Assembly (NCBI RefSeq): GCF_964340395.1
Contig: NC_135549.1
Coordinates: 32,781,832 to 32,845,831 of the forward strand
Source: Glandiceps talaboti
Taxonomy: Eukaryota; Hemichordata; Enteropneusta; Spengelidae
Reading direction: 5' to 3'
Length of the DNA: 64,000 nucleotides
Part shown: positions 12,374 through 48,211 of the stretch, in pieces
How the letters are laid out: each line of letters opens with the position of its first letter
How positions within the stretch are numbered: position 1 is the stretch's first letter
Notes under the pieces: generated by a model
Databases searched by the model: none
What the model saw: the letters and a program-made list of their open reading frames with translations, nothing else
Told to the model about the DNA's origin: nothing
Translations under genes and position numbers: made by a program

Positions 12374-12961
12374 ATTGAGGATTGCGATTCACATTGTCCC
12401 AATTTCAACTTGTCCCATTTCAACTCGCCCCAATTTCAACTCGTCCCATTTTCAACTCGCCCCAACAACACTAGTACACGTTTATAAATCTAAATAATAC
12501 ATGGACTCAAAGTATGGGGACAGAAAAATTTACATGATTTTACCTACGTGGCCAGTTGAAGCGTAGCATTTCGTAGCAGACAGTGGTGTGAATTTTGGCT
12601 AAAGTGTTTTCTAGATCTAGAACTTATACTAGCACAACAACTGGAATATCACTTTTCACATTAGGACTTAATGTTTACAACTCAAATAAGAAATAATGAT
12701 AATAACCAGGGAGAATATTAGTGACTGACACACTTACGACTTCCATGCGTACAGGGTTTGGAGACCACAGACCCTTCAAACTGAGTACTACTCGCTTCGA
12801 TTTCATATATGCACAGGTAAATTATATTGTAAAGAGTTGGGGCGAGTTGAAAATGGGGCAAGTTGAAATTGGGGCAAGTTGAAAATTGGACGAGTTGAGT
12901 GGGACGAGTTGAATTGGGACGAGTTGAAATTGGGACGAGTTGATCTGTCACCGACCTAGGA
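12365..12961. mobile_element. Foldback element inserted in the 39-bp satellite with 9-bp direct repeats
   Basis: The satellite unit is interrupted after GACCTAGGA (12365-12373) and resumes with the same GACCTAGGA at 12953-12961, then TATGATAT, as in a satellite unit. The intervening 579 bp carry inverted arms. The left arm (about 12395-12470) is built of CAACTCGCCCC / CAACTCGTCCC modules, and the right arm (about 12836-12945) of GGGGCGAGTTG / GGGACGAGTTG modules, its reverse complement. This is the structure of a foldback or MITE-like DNA transposon with an internal tandem repeat in each arm and a 9-bp target-site duplication. No transposase is encoded. Confidence 0.7.
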
Positions 12962-13129
12962 TATGATATTCACAAGTCATGTACATGTACATATTTGAAA
13001 TAACTATGTTGATGTATTAAAATAAAGCAAGAAGTATATCACACTTCTACATACATTTGACTGTCGACGGTTGCTCGTGTCTTTTTTTTCCTACGTTTTA
13101 TCTAAACTTGTCGTCACCGCGCTCCGATC

Positions 13130-13268
13130 CGGCACAACACTAGTATAATCACATACTGATATCGAGGGCCGAAGGCCCGAGAGATCGATGGCAGAATATG
13201 AACTAGAATATCAATAGTCTAGTTCCTATACAGTATTATAATATACCTAGTGATAATGCTGTGCCATG
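13130..13268. mobile_element. Imperfect foldback element
   Basis: GGCACAACACTAGTATAAT at about 13131 pairs with AATATACCTAGTGATAATGCTGTGCC near 13243-13268. Near the middle is a tight stem of GGGCCGAAGGCCC flanked by ATCGA/TCGAT. The element borders the beginning of the 67-bp satellite and already contains half a satellite unit (TAGTCTAGTTCCTATACAGT), so it may be the source of that array. Confidence 0.5.
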
Positions 13269-13439
13269 ATTCGCTAAAATCAGTCACGTGATAGGAAAAT
13301 AGAATGACTACCCTAGGGAAATAGTTCCATCAACTTTTACATGGTCACGTGACCACCGCGCGTTCACAGCAGGTCAAAATGGCAGCTTCTGACGATGTCG
13401 TCTGCCACCGCGAGTTCACAGCATGAGGTATATTATAAA

Positions 13440-13630
13440 ACACATATTGCCTGGCCTATATTCGGGCTATAGCACCCGTTCATTACCCCCTCGTGACTGT
13501 GAGTTACCAGAATCACATGCTATTTCCCTCGGCCTTTGGCCTCGAGGAAATAACATGTGATTCTGGTAACTCACAGTCCCTCGGGTGTAATAAACGGGTG
13601 CTATAGCCCTCATGGCCAGGCAATATGTGT
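13440..13630. mobile_element. Palindromic MITE-like element
   Basis: The outer arms ACACATATTGCCTGGCC and its complement GGCCAGGCAATATGTGT enclose complementary AGCACCCGTT / AACGGGTGCT and GTTACCAGAATCACATG / CATGTGATTCTGGTAAC blocks. The centre is CTCGGCCTTTGGCCTCGAG. The whole 191 bp folds into one long hairpin. A diverged half-copy (GCCCTCATTGCCAGGTAATATG) occurs at about 20872-20894 in intron 2 of DRC11, so the element is dispersed. Confidence 0.75.
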
Positions 13631-14810
13631 TCACTATTACGATTTATACCTCCACTTGGCATCCAGACTAAAATATCAATAGTCTAGTTCCTATACAGTA
13701 CCATTACAATTTATACCTTCACTTGGCATCCAGCCTAGAATATCAATAGTCTAGTTCCTATACAGTACCATTACGATTTATACCTTCACTTGGCATCCAG
13801 CCTAGAATATCAATAGTCTAGTTCCTATACAGTACTATTACGATTTATACCTTCACTTGGCATCCAGACTAAAATATCAATAGTCTAGTTCCTATACAGT
13901 ACCATTACAATTTATACCTTCACTTGGCATCCAGACTAGAATATCAATAGTCTAGTTCCTATACAGTACCATTACGATTTATACCTTCACTTGACATCCA
14001 GACTAGAATATCAATAGTCTAGTTCCTATACAGTACTATTACGATTTATACCTTCACTTGGCATCCAGCCTAGAATAGTCTAGTTCCTATACAGTACCAT
14101 TACGATTTATACCTTCACTTGGCATCCAGACTAGAATATCAATAGTCTAGTTCCTATACAGTACTATTACGATTTATACCTTCACTTGGCATCCAGACTA
14201 GAATATCAATAGTCTAGTTCCTATACAGTACTATTACGATTTATACCTTCACTTGGCATCCAGACTAGAATATCAATAGTCTAGTTCCTATACAGTACTA
14301 TTACGATTTATACCTTCACTTGGCATCCAGACTAGAATATCAATAGTCTAGTTCCTATACAGTACTATTACGATTTATACCTTCACTTGGCATCCAGCCT
14401 AGAATATCAATAGTCTAGTTCCTATACAGTACTATTACGATTTATACCTTCACTTGGCATCCAGACTAGAATATCAATAGTCTAGTTCCTATACAGTACT
14501 ATTACGATTTATACCTTCACTTGGCATCCAGACTAGAATATCAATAGTCTAGTTCCTATACAGTACTATTACGATTTATACCTTCACTTGGCATCCAGAC
14601 TAGAATATCAATAGTCTAGTTCCTATACAGTACCATTACAATTTATACCTTCACTTGGCATCCAGACTAGAATATCAATAGTCTAGTTCCTATACAGTAC
14701 TATTACGATTTATACCTTCACTTGGCATCCAGACTAGAATATCAATAGTCTAGTTCCTATACAGTACTATTACGATTTATACCTTCACTTGGCATTCAGA
14801 CTAGAATATC

Positions 14811-14897
14811 ACTAGGACACTAGGGCGCTGCTCTGCGGCGACCATTCAACAAATTTCCAAATTTATTTGGACAAATAAAGATTATTATTATTAAAAT
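14811..14897 (+). mobile_element. Retroposon 3'-tail fragment inside the satellite (copy 1)
   Basis: A non-satellite insert has a GC-rich start (GGGCGCTGCTCTGCGGCGAC) and ends in AAATAAAGATTATTATTATTA, the kind of simple-repeat tail left by SINEs and LINEs of the CR1/L2 type. The family assignment is inference; only the tail is present. Confidence 0.6.
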
Positions 14898-16037
14898 AGT
14901 CTAGTTCCTATACAGTACTATTACGATTTATACCTTCACTTGGCATCCAGACTAGAATATCAATAGTCTAGTTCCTATACAGTACTATTACGATTTATAC
15001 CTTCACTTGGCATCCAGACTAGAATATCAATAGTCTAGTTCCTATACAGTACTATTACGATTTATACCTTCACTTGGCATCCAGACTAGAATATCAATAG
15101 TCTAGTTCCTATACAGTACTATTACGATTTATACCTTCACTTGACATCCAGACTAGAATATCAATAGTCTAGTTCCTATACAGTACCATTACGATTTATA
15201 CCTTCACTTGGCATCCAGACTAGAATATCAATAGTCTAGTTCCTATACAGTACCATTACAATTTATACCTTCACTTGGCATCCAGCCTAGAATATCAATA
15301 TAGTCTAGTTCCTATACAGTACCATTACGATTTATACCTTCACTTGGCATCCAGACTAGAATATCAATAGTCTAGTTCCTATACAGTACTATTACAATTT
15401 ATACCTTCACTTGGCATCCAGACTAGAATATCAATAGTCTAGTTCCTATACAGTACTATTACGATTTATACCTTCACTTGGCATCCAGACTAGAATATCA
15501 ATAGTCTAGTTCCTATACAGTACTATTACGATTTATACCTTCACTTGGCATCCAGACTAGAATATCAATATAGTCTAGTTCCTATACAGTACCATTACGA
15601 TTTATACCTTCACTTGGCATCCAGACTAGAATATCAATAGTCTAGTTCCTATACAGTACTATTACGATTTATACCTTCACTTGGCATCCAGACTAGAATA
15701 TCAATAGTCTAGTTCCTATACAGTACTATTACGATTTATACCTTCACTTGGCATCCAGACTAGAATATCAATAGTCTAGTTCCTATACAGTACCATTACA
15801 ATTTATACCTTCACTTGGCATCCAGACTAGAATATCAATAGTCTAGTTCCTATACAGTACCATTACAATTTATACCTTCACTTGGCATCCAGACTAGAAT
15901 ATCAATAGTCTAGTTCCTATACAGTACCATTACGATTTATACCTTCACTTGGCATCCAGACTAGAATATCAATAGTCTAGTTCCTATACAGTACTATTAC
16001 GATTTATACCTTCACTTGGCATCCAGACTAGAATATC

Positions 16038-16124
16038 ACTAGGGCACTAGGGCGCTGCTCTGCGGCGACCATTCAACAAATTTCCGAATTTATTTGGACA
16101 AATAAAGATTATTATTATTAAAAT
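16038..16124 (+). mobile_element. Retroposon 3'-tail fragment inside the satellite (copy 2)
   Basis: Nearly identical to the fragment at 14811, at the same phase of the 67-bp unit and 1227 bp away. One insertion followed by duplication of a block of satellite explains this better than two insertions. Confidence 0.6.
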
Positions 16125-17030
16125 AGTCTAGTTCCTATACAGTACTATTACGATTTATACCTTCACTTGGCATCCAGACTAGAATATCAATAGTCTAGCT
16201 AGTTCCTATACAGTACTATTACGATTTATACCTTCACTTGGCATCCAGACTAGAATATCAATAGTCTAGTTCCTATACAGTACCATTACGATTTATACCT
16301 TCACTTGGCATCCAGACTAGAATATCAATAGTCTAGTTCCTATACAGTACCATTACGATTTATACCTTCACTTGGCATCCAGACTAGAATATCAATAGTC
16401 TAGTTCCTATACAGTACTATTACGATTTATACCTTCACTTGGCATCCAGACTAGAATATCAATAGTCTAGTTCCTATACAGTACCATTACGATTTATACC
16501 TTCACTTGGCATCCAGACTAGAATATCAATAGTCTAGTTCCTATACAGTACCATTACAATTTATACCTTCACTTGACATCCAGACTAGAATATCAATAGT
16601 CTAGTTCCTATACAGTACCATTACGATTTATACCTTCACTTGACATCCAGACTAGAATATCAATAGTCTAGTTCCTATACAGTACCATTACGATTTATAC
16701 CTTCACTTGGCATCCAGACTAGAATATCAATAGTCTAGTTCCTATACAGTACCATTACAATTTATACCTTCACTTGGCATCCAGACTAGAATATCAATAG
16801 TCTAGTTCCTATACAGTACCATTACGATTTATACCTTCACTTGGCATCCAGACTAGAATATCAATAGTCTAGTTCCTATACAGTACTATTACGATTTATA
16901 CCTTCACTTGGCATCCAGACTAGAATATCAATAGTCTAGTTCCTATACAGTACTATTACGATTTATACCTTCACTTGGCATCCAGACTAGAATATCAATA
17001 GTCTAGTTCCTATACAGTACTATTACGATT

Positions 17031-17101
17031 AAATCGTAATGGTACTGTATAGGAACTAGACTATTGATATTCTAGTCTGGATGCCAAGTGAAGGTATAAA
17101 T
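17031..17101 (-). repeat. Inverted satellite unit (copy 1)
   Basis: One unit of the 67-bp satellite lies on the minus strand and abuts plus-strand units on both sides (GATTAAATCG and TAAATCATTTA junctions). Together with either neighbour it forms a near-perfect hairpin of more than 65 bp per arm. Confidence 0.9.
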
Positions 17102-17777
17102 CATTTATACCTTCACTTGGCATCCAGACTAGAATATCAATAGTCTAGTTCCTATACAGTACCATTACAATTTATACCTTCACTTGGCATCCAGACTAGA
17201 ATATCAATAGTCTAGTTCCTATACAGTACCATTACGATTTATACCTTCACTTGGCATCCAGACTAGAATATCAATAGTCTAGTTCCTATACAGTACCATT
17301 ACAATTTATACCTTCACTTGGCATCCAGCCTAGAATATCAATATAGTCTAGTTCCTATACAGTACCATTACGATTTATACCTCCACTTGGCATCCAGACT
17401 AGAATATCAATAGTCTAGTTCCTATACAGTACCATTACGATTTATACCTTCACTTGGCATCCAGACTAGAATATCAATAGTCTAGTTCCTATACAGTACT
17501 ATTACGATTTATACCTTCACTTGGCATCCAGACTAGAATATCAATAGTCTAGTTCCTATACAGTACCATTACGATTTATACCTTCACTTGGCATCCAGAC
17601 TAGAATATCAATAGTCTAGTTCCTATACAGTACTATTACGATTTATACCTTCACTTGGCATCCAGACTAGAATATCAATAGTCTAGTTCCTATACAGTAC
17701 TATTACGATTTATACCTTCACTTGGCATCCAGACTAGAATATCAATAGTCTAGTTCCTATACAGTACTATTACGATT

Positions 17778-17848
17778 AAATCGTAATGGTACTGTATAGG
17801 AACTAGACTATTGATATTCTAGTCTGGATGCCAAGTGAAGGTATAAAT
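17778..17848 (-). repeat. Inverted satellite unit (copy 2)
   Basis: Same junctions and sequence as the inverted unit 747 bp upstream, so it was copied as part of the 747-bp block. Confidence 0.9.
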
Positions 17849-19376
17849 CATTTATACCTTCACTTGGCATCCAGACTAGAATATCAATAGTCTAGTTCCT
17901 ATACAGTACCATTACAATTTATACCTTCACTTGGCATCCAGACTAGAATATCAATAGTCTAGTTCCTATACAGTACCATTACGATTTATACCTTCACTTG
18001 GCATCCAGACTAGAATATCAATAGTCTAGTTCCTATACAGTACCATTACAATTTATACCTTCACTTGGCATCCAGCCTAGAATATCAATATAGTCTAGTT
18101 CCTATACAGTACCATTACGATTTATACCTCCACTTGGCATCCAGACTAGAATATCAATAGTCTAGTTCCTATACAGTACCATTACGATTTATACCTTCAC
18201 TTGGCATCCAGACTAGAATATCAATAGTCTAGTTCCTATACAGTACTATTACGATTTATACCTTCACTTGGCATCCAGCCTAGAATATCAATAGTCTAGT
18301 TCCTATACAGTACCATTACGATTTATACCTTCACTTGGCATCCAGACTAGAATATCAATAGTCTAGTTCCTATACAGTACTATTACGATTTATACCTTCA
18401 CTTGGCATCCAGACTAGAATATCAATAGTCTAGTTCCTATACAGTACCATTACAATTTATACCTTCACTTGGCATCCAGCCTAGAATATCAATATAGTCT
18501 AGTTCCTATACAGTACCATTACGATTTATACCTCCACTTGGCATCCAGACTTGACGAATATCAATACTGTACGCAATCTGTATATCACACTTCCACGTAT
18601 ACATAATGTCAAGTATCATTATTGATATACATGTACATTGTTTAATAGTTAAAACGATGTCGATCTTTAAAAGAATGCTAGCTATCATCAACAATAATAT
18701 CCCTCTCTCTCCCTCTCTCGTGTTCATCTCACTACAATAATTTAAAGCATGTGCATGGTGCCTTGATCTTGTATGTATACACGTAAATTTGAAATAGTTT
18801 TAATGTAAACACATGCAACAGTGGTGGATGTTACCTTCCAATATACGTCACATGATATCAAATTGATAACGTCTACCAGACATGTCTTACCTCTTAGTGG
18901 TTTTAAAGTAATTTCTCTACCAGCAGGCAGAGCATTTTTGTTTGCCATATCAACTGTGAGCCTGTGGACTTTTCAATCAGAACATGGTGCGGAAAGCTAA
19001 AGCAGTTCGAATATGCTGGATCAATATACGTACGTACCGCGTTGGGCCATTTTAGATATGGACTGCGATAGATCAGATAGCCCCTGAAGTCGAACTTCTT
19101 TCGACCCAGACACACAGTGCGTACGCGTACTGTACTGACGTTCGTGAGTTCGTGACCAGTCTGGTTCGTGACCGAACATTCTGTAGCTGCGCCATCAACG
19201 ACAGGGTTCGTCGTTGGTATTTCAAACCCATATTTTGGTTACATAGATGATGGTCTCTCTAAATGATTTCAGTAATTTTTTAATAATACGTTTGATTGAT
19301 TTTACACCAAGCATATCGCTGAATATCATAAAATATTGAAAAACCCATTACCTTTGACCTTACTTCGCGGATACGA

Positions 19377-19384
19377 TGTAAACA
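19377..19384 (+). promoter_or_regulatory. Forkhead (FOXJ1-type) site in the DRC11 promoter
   Basis: TGTAAACA is an exact core forkhead site, 155 bp upstream of the start codon and 3 bp before the X-box. FOXJ1 is the known activator of motile-cilium genes; binding here is inferred from sequence. Confidence 0.5.
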
Positions 19385-19387
19385 ATC

Positions 19388-19401
19388 AGTGCCATGGCAA
19401 C
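19388..19401 (+). promoter_or_regulatory. RFX X-box in the DRC11 promoter
   Basis: AGTGCCATGGCAAC has a perfect right half-site (ATGGCAAC) and 12 of 14 matches to GTTGCCATGGCAAC. It ends 137 bp before the DRC11 ATG, inside the distance range typical of X-boxes in ciliary genes. Confidence 0.55.
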
Positions 19402-19538
19402 GGCCTTACATACAGCCGCCATGTTGGATGTTTGGATATGATCGCGTACAGATGATGTTTATCATGTGTTCCTGATATTTGTCCTAGTTTTGTGCTCACC
19501 TTTCTTTAGTTGATTCTTTATCATTTATACGTTTCACC

Positions 19539-40868
<21,330 letters not shown>

Positions 40869-41560
40869 TAAATGATGGGGCAGTGATTTACGTGAACTTT
40901 TGTAAAATATTGATAGTGTCTAAACTACAGTAACATAATAATTGATGAACTTAAAAACAAACTTTGAAAATCATGAATGTTTTTTGTCTCTTGAATATGA
41001 TTACATGTTATTTTAACCTATAGGCAGTTTGGATAAGAATATGAATCATTTCATGTTAAACACAATATGTTACAAAACAAGACAACTCTTGCATTGCAGA
41101 CTTCAAAATTGACATGTGTAGAGTGTACACTGTGTGTAAAGATATATATTGACAAATGATATCAGAACAACTAATCTTGTAGTGCTTGAATAAAGTGTTC
41201 ATTACAAAAATATACAATATTTCAAATTCAGTGTAGGCAACTTTGAAATTTGATGTGGAATTTGTATGTATTTCAATCAAATGAAAGTAAAAATTGAAAT
41301 TTAGACCTCTAATTCACAATTGGAATTTAGACCTCTAATTCACAATTGTAGTAAAGAGTAACATTCAAGTGAAAGCTAAATACTAGAGTTTGTTGACCCT
41401 TAGTATGCAATGCATGCAGTGACAATACATGTTACTAGACCCTTAGTGTGCAGTGTAGTGTATATACATGTCATTGTAAATATACATATTGCAGTGTTAA
41501 TCTCTATTAATCTCTGTTATCAAATGTGAAATAAAAGTGTATTAAAACTTTATTAAAATA
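40869..41560 (+). other. DRC11 3' UTR and downstream flank
   Basis: Contains polyadenylation hexamers at 41189-41194 and 41530-41535 and a short direct duplication (GACCTCTAATTCACAATTG) at about 41305-41348. No coding evidence. Confidence 0.6.
41189..41194 (+). terminator. Polyadenylation signal of DRC11
   Basis: AATAAA 321 bp after the stop codon. A second hexamer at 41530-41535 could give a longer transcript. Confidence 0.55.
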
Positions 41561-41599
41561 TTTCTCACATCATTATTCAACTAATTCCCCAATAATTTG

Positions 41600-42428
41600 C
41601 ATTTGTATATTCACACCTCCAATGTTCAGATGCATACAAGCTGCTAGTATTCATTTGTATATTCACACCACCAATGTTCAGATGCATACAAGCTGCTAGG
41701 ATTCATTTGTATATTCACACCACCAATGTTCAGATGCATACAAGCTGCTAGTATTCATTTGTATATTCACACCACCAATGTTCAGATGCATACAAGCTGC
41801 TAGGATTCATTTGTATATTCACACCACCAATGTTCAGATGCATACAAGCTGCTAGGATTCATTTGTATATTCACACCACCAATGTTCAGATGCATACAAG
41901 CTGCTAGTATTCATTTGTATATTCACACCTCCAATGTTCAGATGCATACAAGCTGCTAGTATTCATTTGTATATTCACACCTCCAATGTTCAGATGCATA
42001 CAAGCTGCTAGTATACATTTGTATATACACACAGTCAATGTTCAGATGCATACAAGCTGCTAGTATTCATTTGTATATTCACACTGCCAATGTTCAGATG
42101 CATACAAGCTGCTAGTATTCATTTGTATATTCACACTGCCAATGTTCAGATGCATACAAGCTGCTAGTATTCATTTGTATATTCACACCTCCAATGTTCA
42201 GATGCATACAAGCTGCTAATATTCATTTGTATATTCACATCGCCAATGTTCAGATGCATACAAGCTGCTAGTATTCATTTGTATATTCACACCACCAATG
42301 TTCAGATGCATACAAGCTGCTAGTATTCATTTGTATATTCACATCGCCAATGTTCAGATGCATACAAGTTGCTAGTATTCATTTGTATATTCATATCGCC
42401 AATGTTCAGATGCATACAAGCTGCTAGT
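41600..42428. repeat. 52-bp minisatellite, about 16 copies
   Basis: The unit contains ATTTGTATATTCACACCACC and AATGTTCAGATGCATACAAG and CTGCTAGTA. The CACC/CTCC/CTGCC/TCGCC positions vary. It starts just past the DRC11 polyadenylation sites. Confidence 0.97.
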
Positions 42429-42577
42429 ACTCTAAGACTAATTTTCATAAACTTGAATTGTACATATGGTAACACTTTGTTATTACTGATGCATAATACT
42501 ACAATACAAAGCCATGATGTCTGAGTGTAAGTGTGGTGTTCTCATTACACTACATTTGGTAATGCATAGATGTTACT
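42429..42577. other. Spacer between the 52-bp and 34-bp arrays
   Basis: About 150 bp of unique sequence; nothing recognised. Confidence 0.6.
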
Positions 42578-45500
42578 TTGTGTAGTGACCACCTACCCAA
42601 ACTACCTGTCATAAACTAGTGACTACCTACCCAAACTACCTGTCTTAAACTAGTGACCACTTACCCAAACTACCTGTCATAAACTAGTGACTACCTACCC
42701 AAACTACCTGTCTTAAACTAGTGACCACCTACCCAAACTACCTGTCATAAACTAGTGACTACCTACCCAAACTACCTGTCTTAAACTAGTGACCACCTAC
42801 CCAAACTACCTGTCATAAACTAGTGACCACTTACCCAAACTACCTGTCTTAAACTAGTGACCACCTACCCAAACTACCTGTCATAAACTAGTGACCACCT
42901 ACCCAAACTACCTGTCTTAAACTAGTGACCACCTACCCAAACTACCTGTCATAAACTAGTGACCACTTACCCAAACTACCTGTCTTAAACTAGTGACCAC
43001 CTACCCAAACTACCTGTCTTAAACTAGTGACCACCTACCCAAACTACCTGTCATAAACTATTGACCACTTACCCAAACTACCTGTCATAAACTAGTGACC
43101 ACCTACCCAAACTACCTGTCTTAAACTAGTGACCACTTACCCAAACTACCTGTCTTAAACTAGTGACTACCTACCCAAACTACCTGTCTTAAACTAGTGA
43201 CCACCTACCCAAACTACCTGTCATAAACTAGTGACCACCTACCCAAACTACCTGTCATAAACTAGTGACCACCTACCCAAACTACCTGTCGTAAACTAGT
43301 GACCACCTACCCAAACTACCTGTCATAAACTAGTGACCACCTACCCAAACTACCTGTCATAAACTAGTGACCACCTACCCAAACTACCTGTCGTAAACTA
43401 GTGACCACTTACCCAAACTACCTGTCATAAACTAGTGACCACTTACCCAAACTACCTGTCATAAACTAGTGACCACTTACCCAAACTACCTGTCATAAAC
43501 TAGTGACCACTTACCCAAACTACCTGTCGTAAACTAGTGACCACTTGGCCAAACTACCTGTCATAAACTAGTGACCACCTACCCAAACTACCTGTTGTAA
43601 ACTAGTGACCACTTACCCAAACTACCTGTCGTAAACTAGTGACCACTTACCCAAACTACCTGTCGTAAACTAGTGACCACTTACCCAAACTACCTGTCGT
43701 AAACTAGTGACCACTTGGCCAAACTACCTGTCATAAACTAGTGACCACATGGCCAAACTACCTGTCGTAAACTAGTGACCACCTACCCAAACTACCTGTT
43801 GTAAACTAGTGACCACTTACCCAAACTACCTGTCGTAAACTAGTGACCACTTACCCAAACTACCTGTCGTAAACTAGTGACCACTTACCCAAACTACCTG
43901 TCGTAAACTAGTGACCACTTACCCAAACTACCTGTCGTAAACTAGTGACCACATGGCCAAACTACCTGTCATAAACTAGTGACCACTTACCCAAACTACC
44001 TGTCATAAACTAGTGACCACATGGCCAAACTACCTGTCGTAAACTAGTGACCACCTACCCAAACTACCTGTCTTAAACTAATGACCACCTACCCAAACAA
44101 CCTGTCTTAAACTAGTGACCACCTACCCAAACTACCTGTCTTAAACTAATAACCACCTACCCAAACAACCTGTCTTAAACTAGTGACCACCTACCCAAAC
44201 TACCTGTCATAAGCTAGTGACCACTTACCCAAACTACCTGTCATAAACTAGTGACCACCTACCCAAACTACCTGTCATAAACTAGTGACCACCTACCCAA
44301 ACTACCTGTCATAAACTAGTGACCACCTACCCAAACTACCTGTCGTAAACTAGTGACCACATGGCCAAACTACCTGTCATAAACTAGTGACCACTTACCC
44401 AAACTACCTGTCATAAACTAGTGACTACATGGCCAAACTACCTGTCGTAAACTAGTGACCACCTACCCAAACTACCTGTCGTAAACTAGTGACCACTTAC
44501 CCAAACTACCTGTCATAAACTAGTGACCACTTGGCCAAACTACCTGTCGTAAACTAGTGACCACCTACCCAAACTACTTGTCTTAAACTAGTGACCACTT
44601 ACCCAAACTACCTGTCATAAACTAGTGACCACTTACCCAAACTACCTGTCGTAAACTAGTGACCACCTACCCAAACTACTTGTCTTAAACTAGTGACCAC
44701 ATGGCCAAACTACCTGTCGTAAACTAGTGACCACATGGCCAAACTACCTGTCGTAAACTAGTGACCACCTACCCAAACTACCTGTCGTAAACTAGTGACC
44801 ACCTACCCAAACTACTTGTCTTAAACTATTGACCACCTACCCAAACTATCTGTCGTAAACTAGTGACCACTTGGCCAAACTACCTGTCGTAAACTAGTGA
44901 CCACTTGGCCAAACTACCTGTCTTAAACTAGTGACCACTTACCCAAACTACCTGTCTTAAACTAGTGACTACCTACCCAAACTACCTGTCTTAAACTAGT
45001 GACCACCTACCCAAACTACCTGTCGTAAACTAGTTACCACTTGGCCAAACAACCTGTCGTAAACTAGTGACCACATGGCCAAACTACCTGTCTTAAACTA
45101 TTGACCACCTACCCAAACTATCTGTCGTAAACTAGTTACCACTTGGCCAAACAACCTGTCGTAAACTAGTGACCACTTGGCCAAACTACCTGTCTTAAAC
45201 TAGTGACCACTAGGCCAAACTACCTGTCGTAAACTAGTGACCATTTGGCCAAACAACCTGTCATAAACTAGTGACCACCTACCCAAACTACCTGTCTTAA
45301 ACTAGTGACCACTAGGCCAAACTACCTGTCGTAAACTAGTGACCATTTGGCCAAACAACCTGTCATAAACTAGTGACCACCTACCCAAACTACCTGTCTT
45401 AAACTAGTGACCACTAGGCCAAACTACCTGTCATAAACTAGTGACCACTAGGCCAAACTACTTGTCTTAAACTAGTGACCACTTGGCCAAACTCTTGTGA

Positions 45501-46060
45501 CCACCTACCCAAAGTACCTGTCTTAAACTAGTGACTACCTACCCAAACTATATAACTTAAACTAGTGACCACCTACCCAAACTACCTGTCATAAACTAGT
45601 GACCACTAGGCCAAACTACCTGTCGTAAACTAGTGACCACTAGGCCAAACTACTTGTCTTAAACTAGTGACCACTAGGCCAAACTACCTGTCGTAAACTA
45701 GTGACCACTTGGCCAAACAACCTGTCGTAAACTAGTGACCACTAGGCCAAACTACCTGTCATAAACTAGTGACCACTAGGCCAAACTACCTGTCATAAAC
45801 TAGTGACCACTAGGCCAATTAAACTACCTGTCGTAAACTAGTGACCACTAGGCCAAACTACCTGTCGTAAACTAGTGACCACTAGGCCAAACTACCTGTC
45901 TTAAACTAGTGACCACTTGGCCAAACTACCTGTCGTAAACTAGTGACCACTTGGCCAAACTCTTGTGACCACCTACCCAAAGTACCTGTCTTAAACTAGT
46001 GACCACCTACCCAAACTACCTGTCTTAAACTAATGACCAAAACTACCTGTCCTAGGCTAG
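42578..46060. repeat. 34-bp minisatellite, about 102 copies
   Basis: The unit contains ACTAGTGACCACCTACCCAA and ACTACCTGTCATAA. Subfamilies are graded along the array: CTACCC/TTACCC on the left, CATGGCC in the middle, and CTTGGCC/CTAGGCC on the right. The same short-unit junction (AACTCTTGTGACC) occurs at 45491 and about 45959, 468 bp apart, marking a block duplication near the right end. Confidence 0.98.

Positions 46061-48211
<2,151 letters not shown>

Larger units (their letters stand above)
13640..18548. repeat. 67-bp minisatellite, about 73 copies, with inverted units
   Basis: The unit is 67 bp and contains AGTCTAGTTCCTATACAGTA, ACGATTTATACCTTCACTTG and GCATCCAGACTAGAATATCA. Variation is mainly CC/CT in GTACCATT/GTACTATT and CAATTT/CGATTT. 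Single units are inverted at 17031-17101 and 17778-17848, 747 bp apart. The CTCCACTTGG variant and the ATATAGTC variant repeat at the same spacing, which shows a 747-bp segmental duplication. Two units carry the same retroposon-tail insertion. Confidence 0.97.
18549..19538 (+). promoter_or_regulatory. Upstream region of the DRC11 gene
   Basis: About 1 kb of unique sequence lies between the 67-bp satellite and the DRC11 start codon. The last 500 bp are richer in CpG (GTACGCGTACTG near 19122; GTTCGTGACC repeats near 19140-19175) than the surroundings, as expected of an invertebrate promoter. Forkhead and RFX motifs lie at 19377-19401. There is no clear TATA box. Confidence 0.55.

Noticed and set aside
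7623-12392. Long open frames of 13-residue repeats on both strands
   Set aside because: The 39-bp repeat period is divisible by three, so open frames persist on both strands by construction. They have no independent domain, no splice or promoter context, and the frame is broken wherever a unit length changes.
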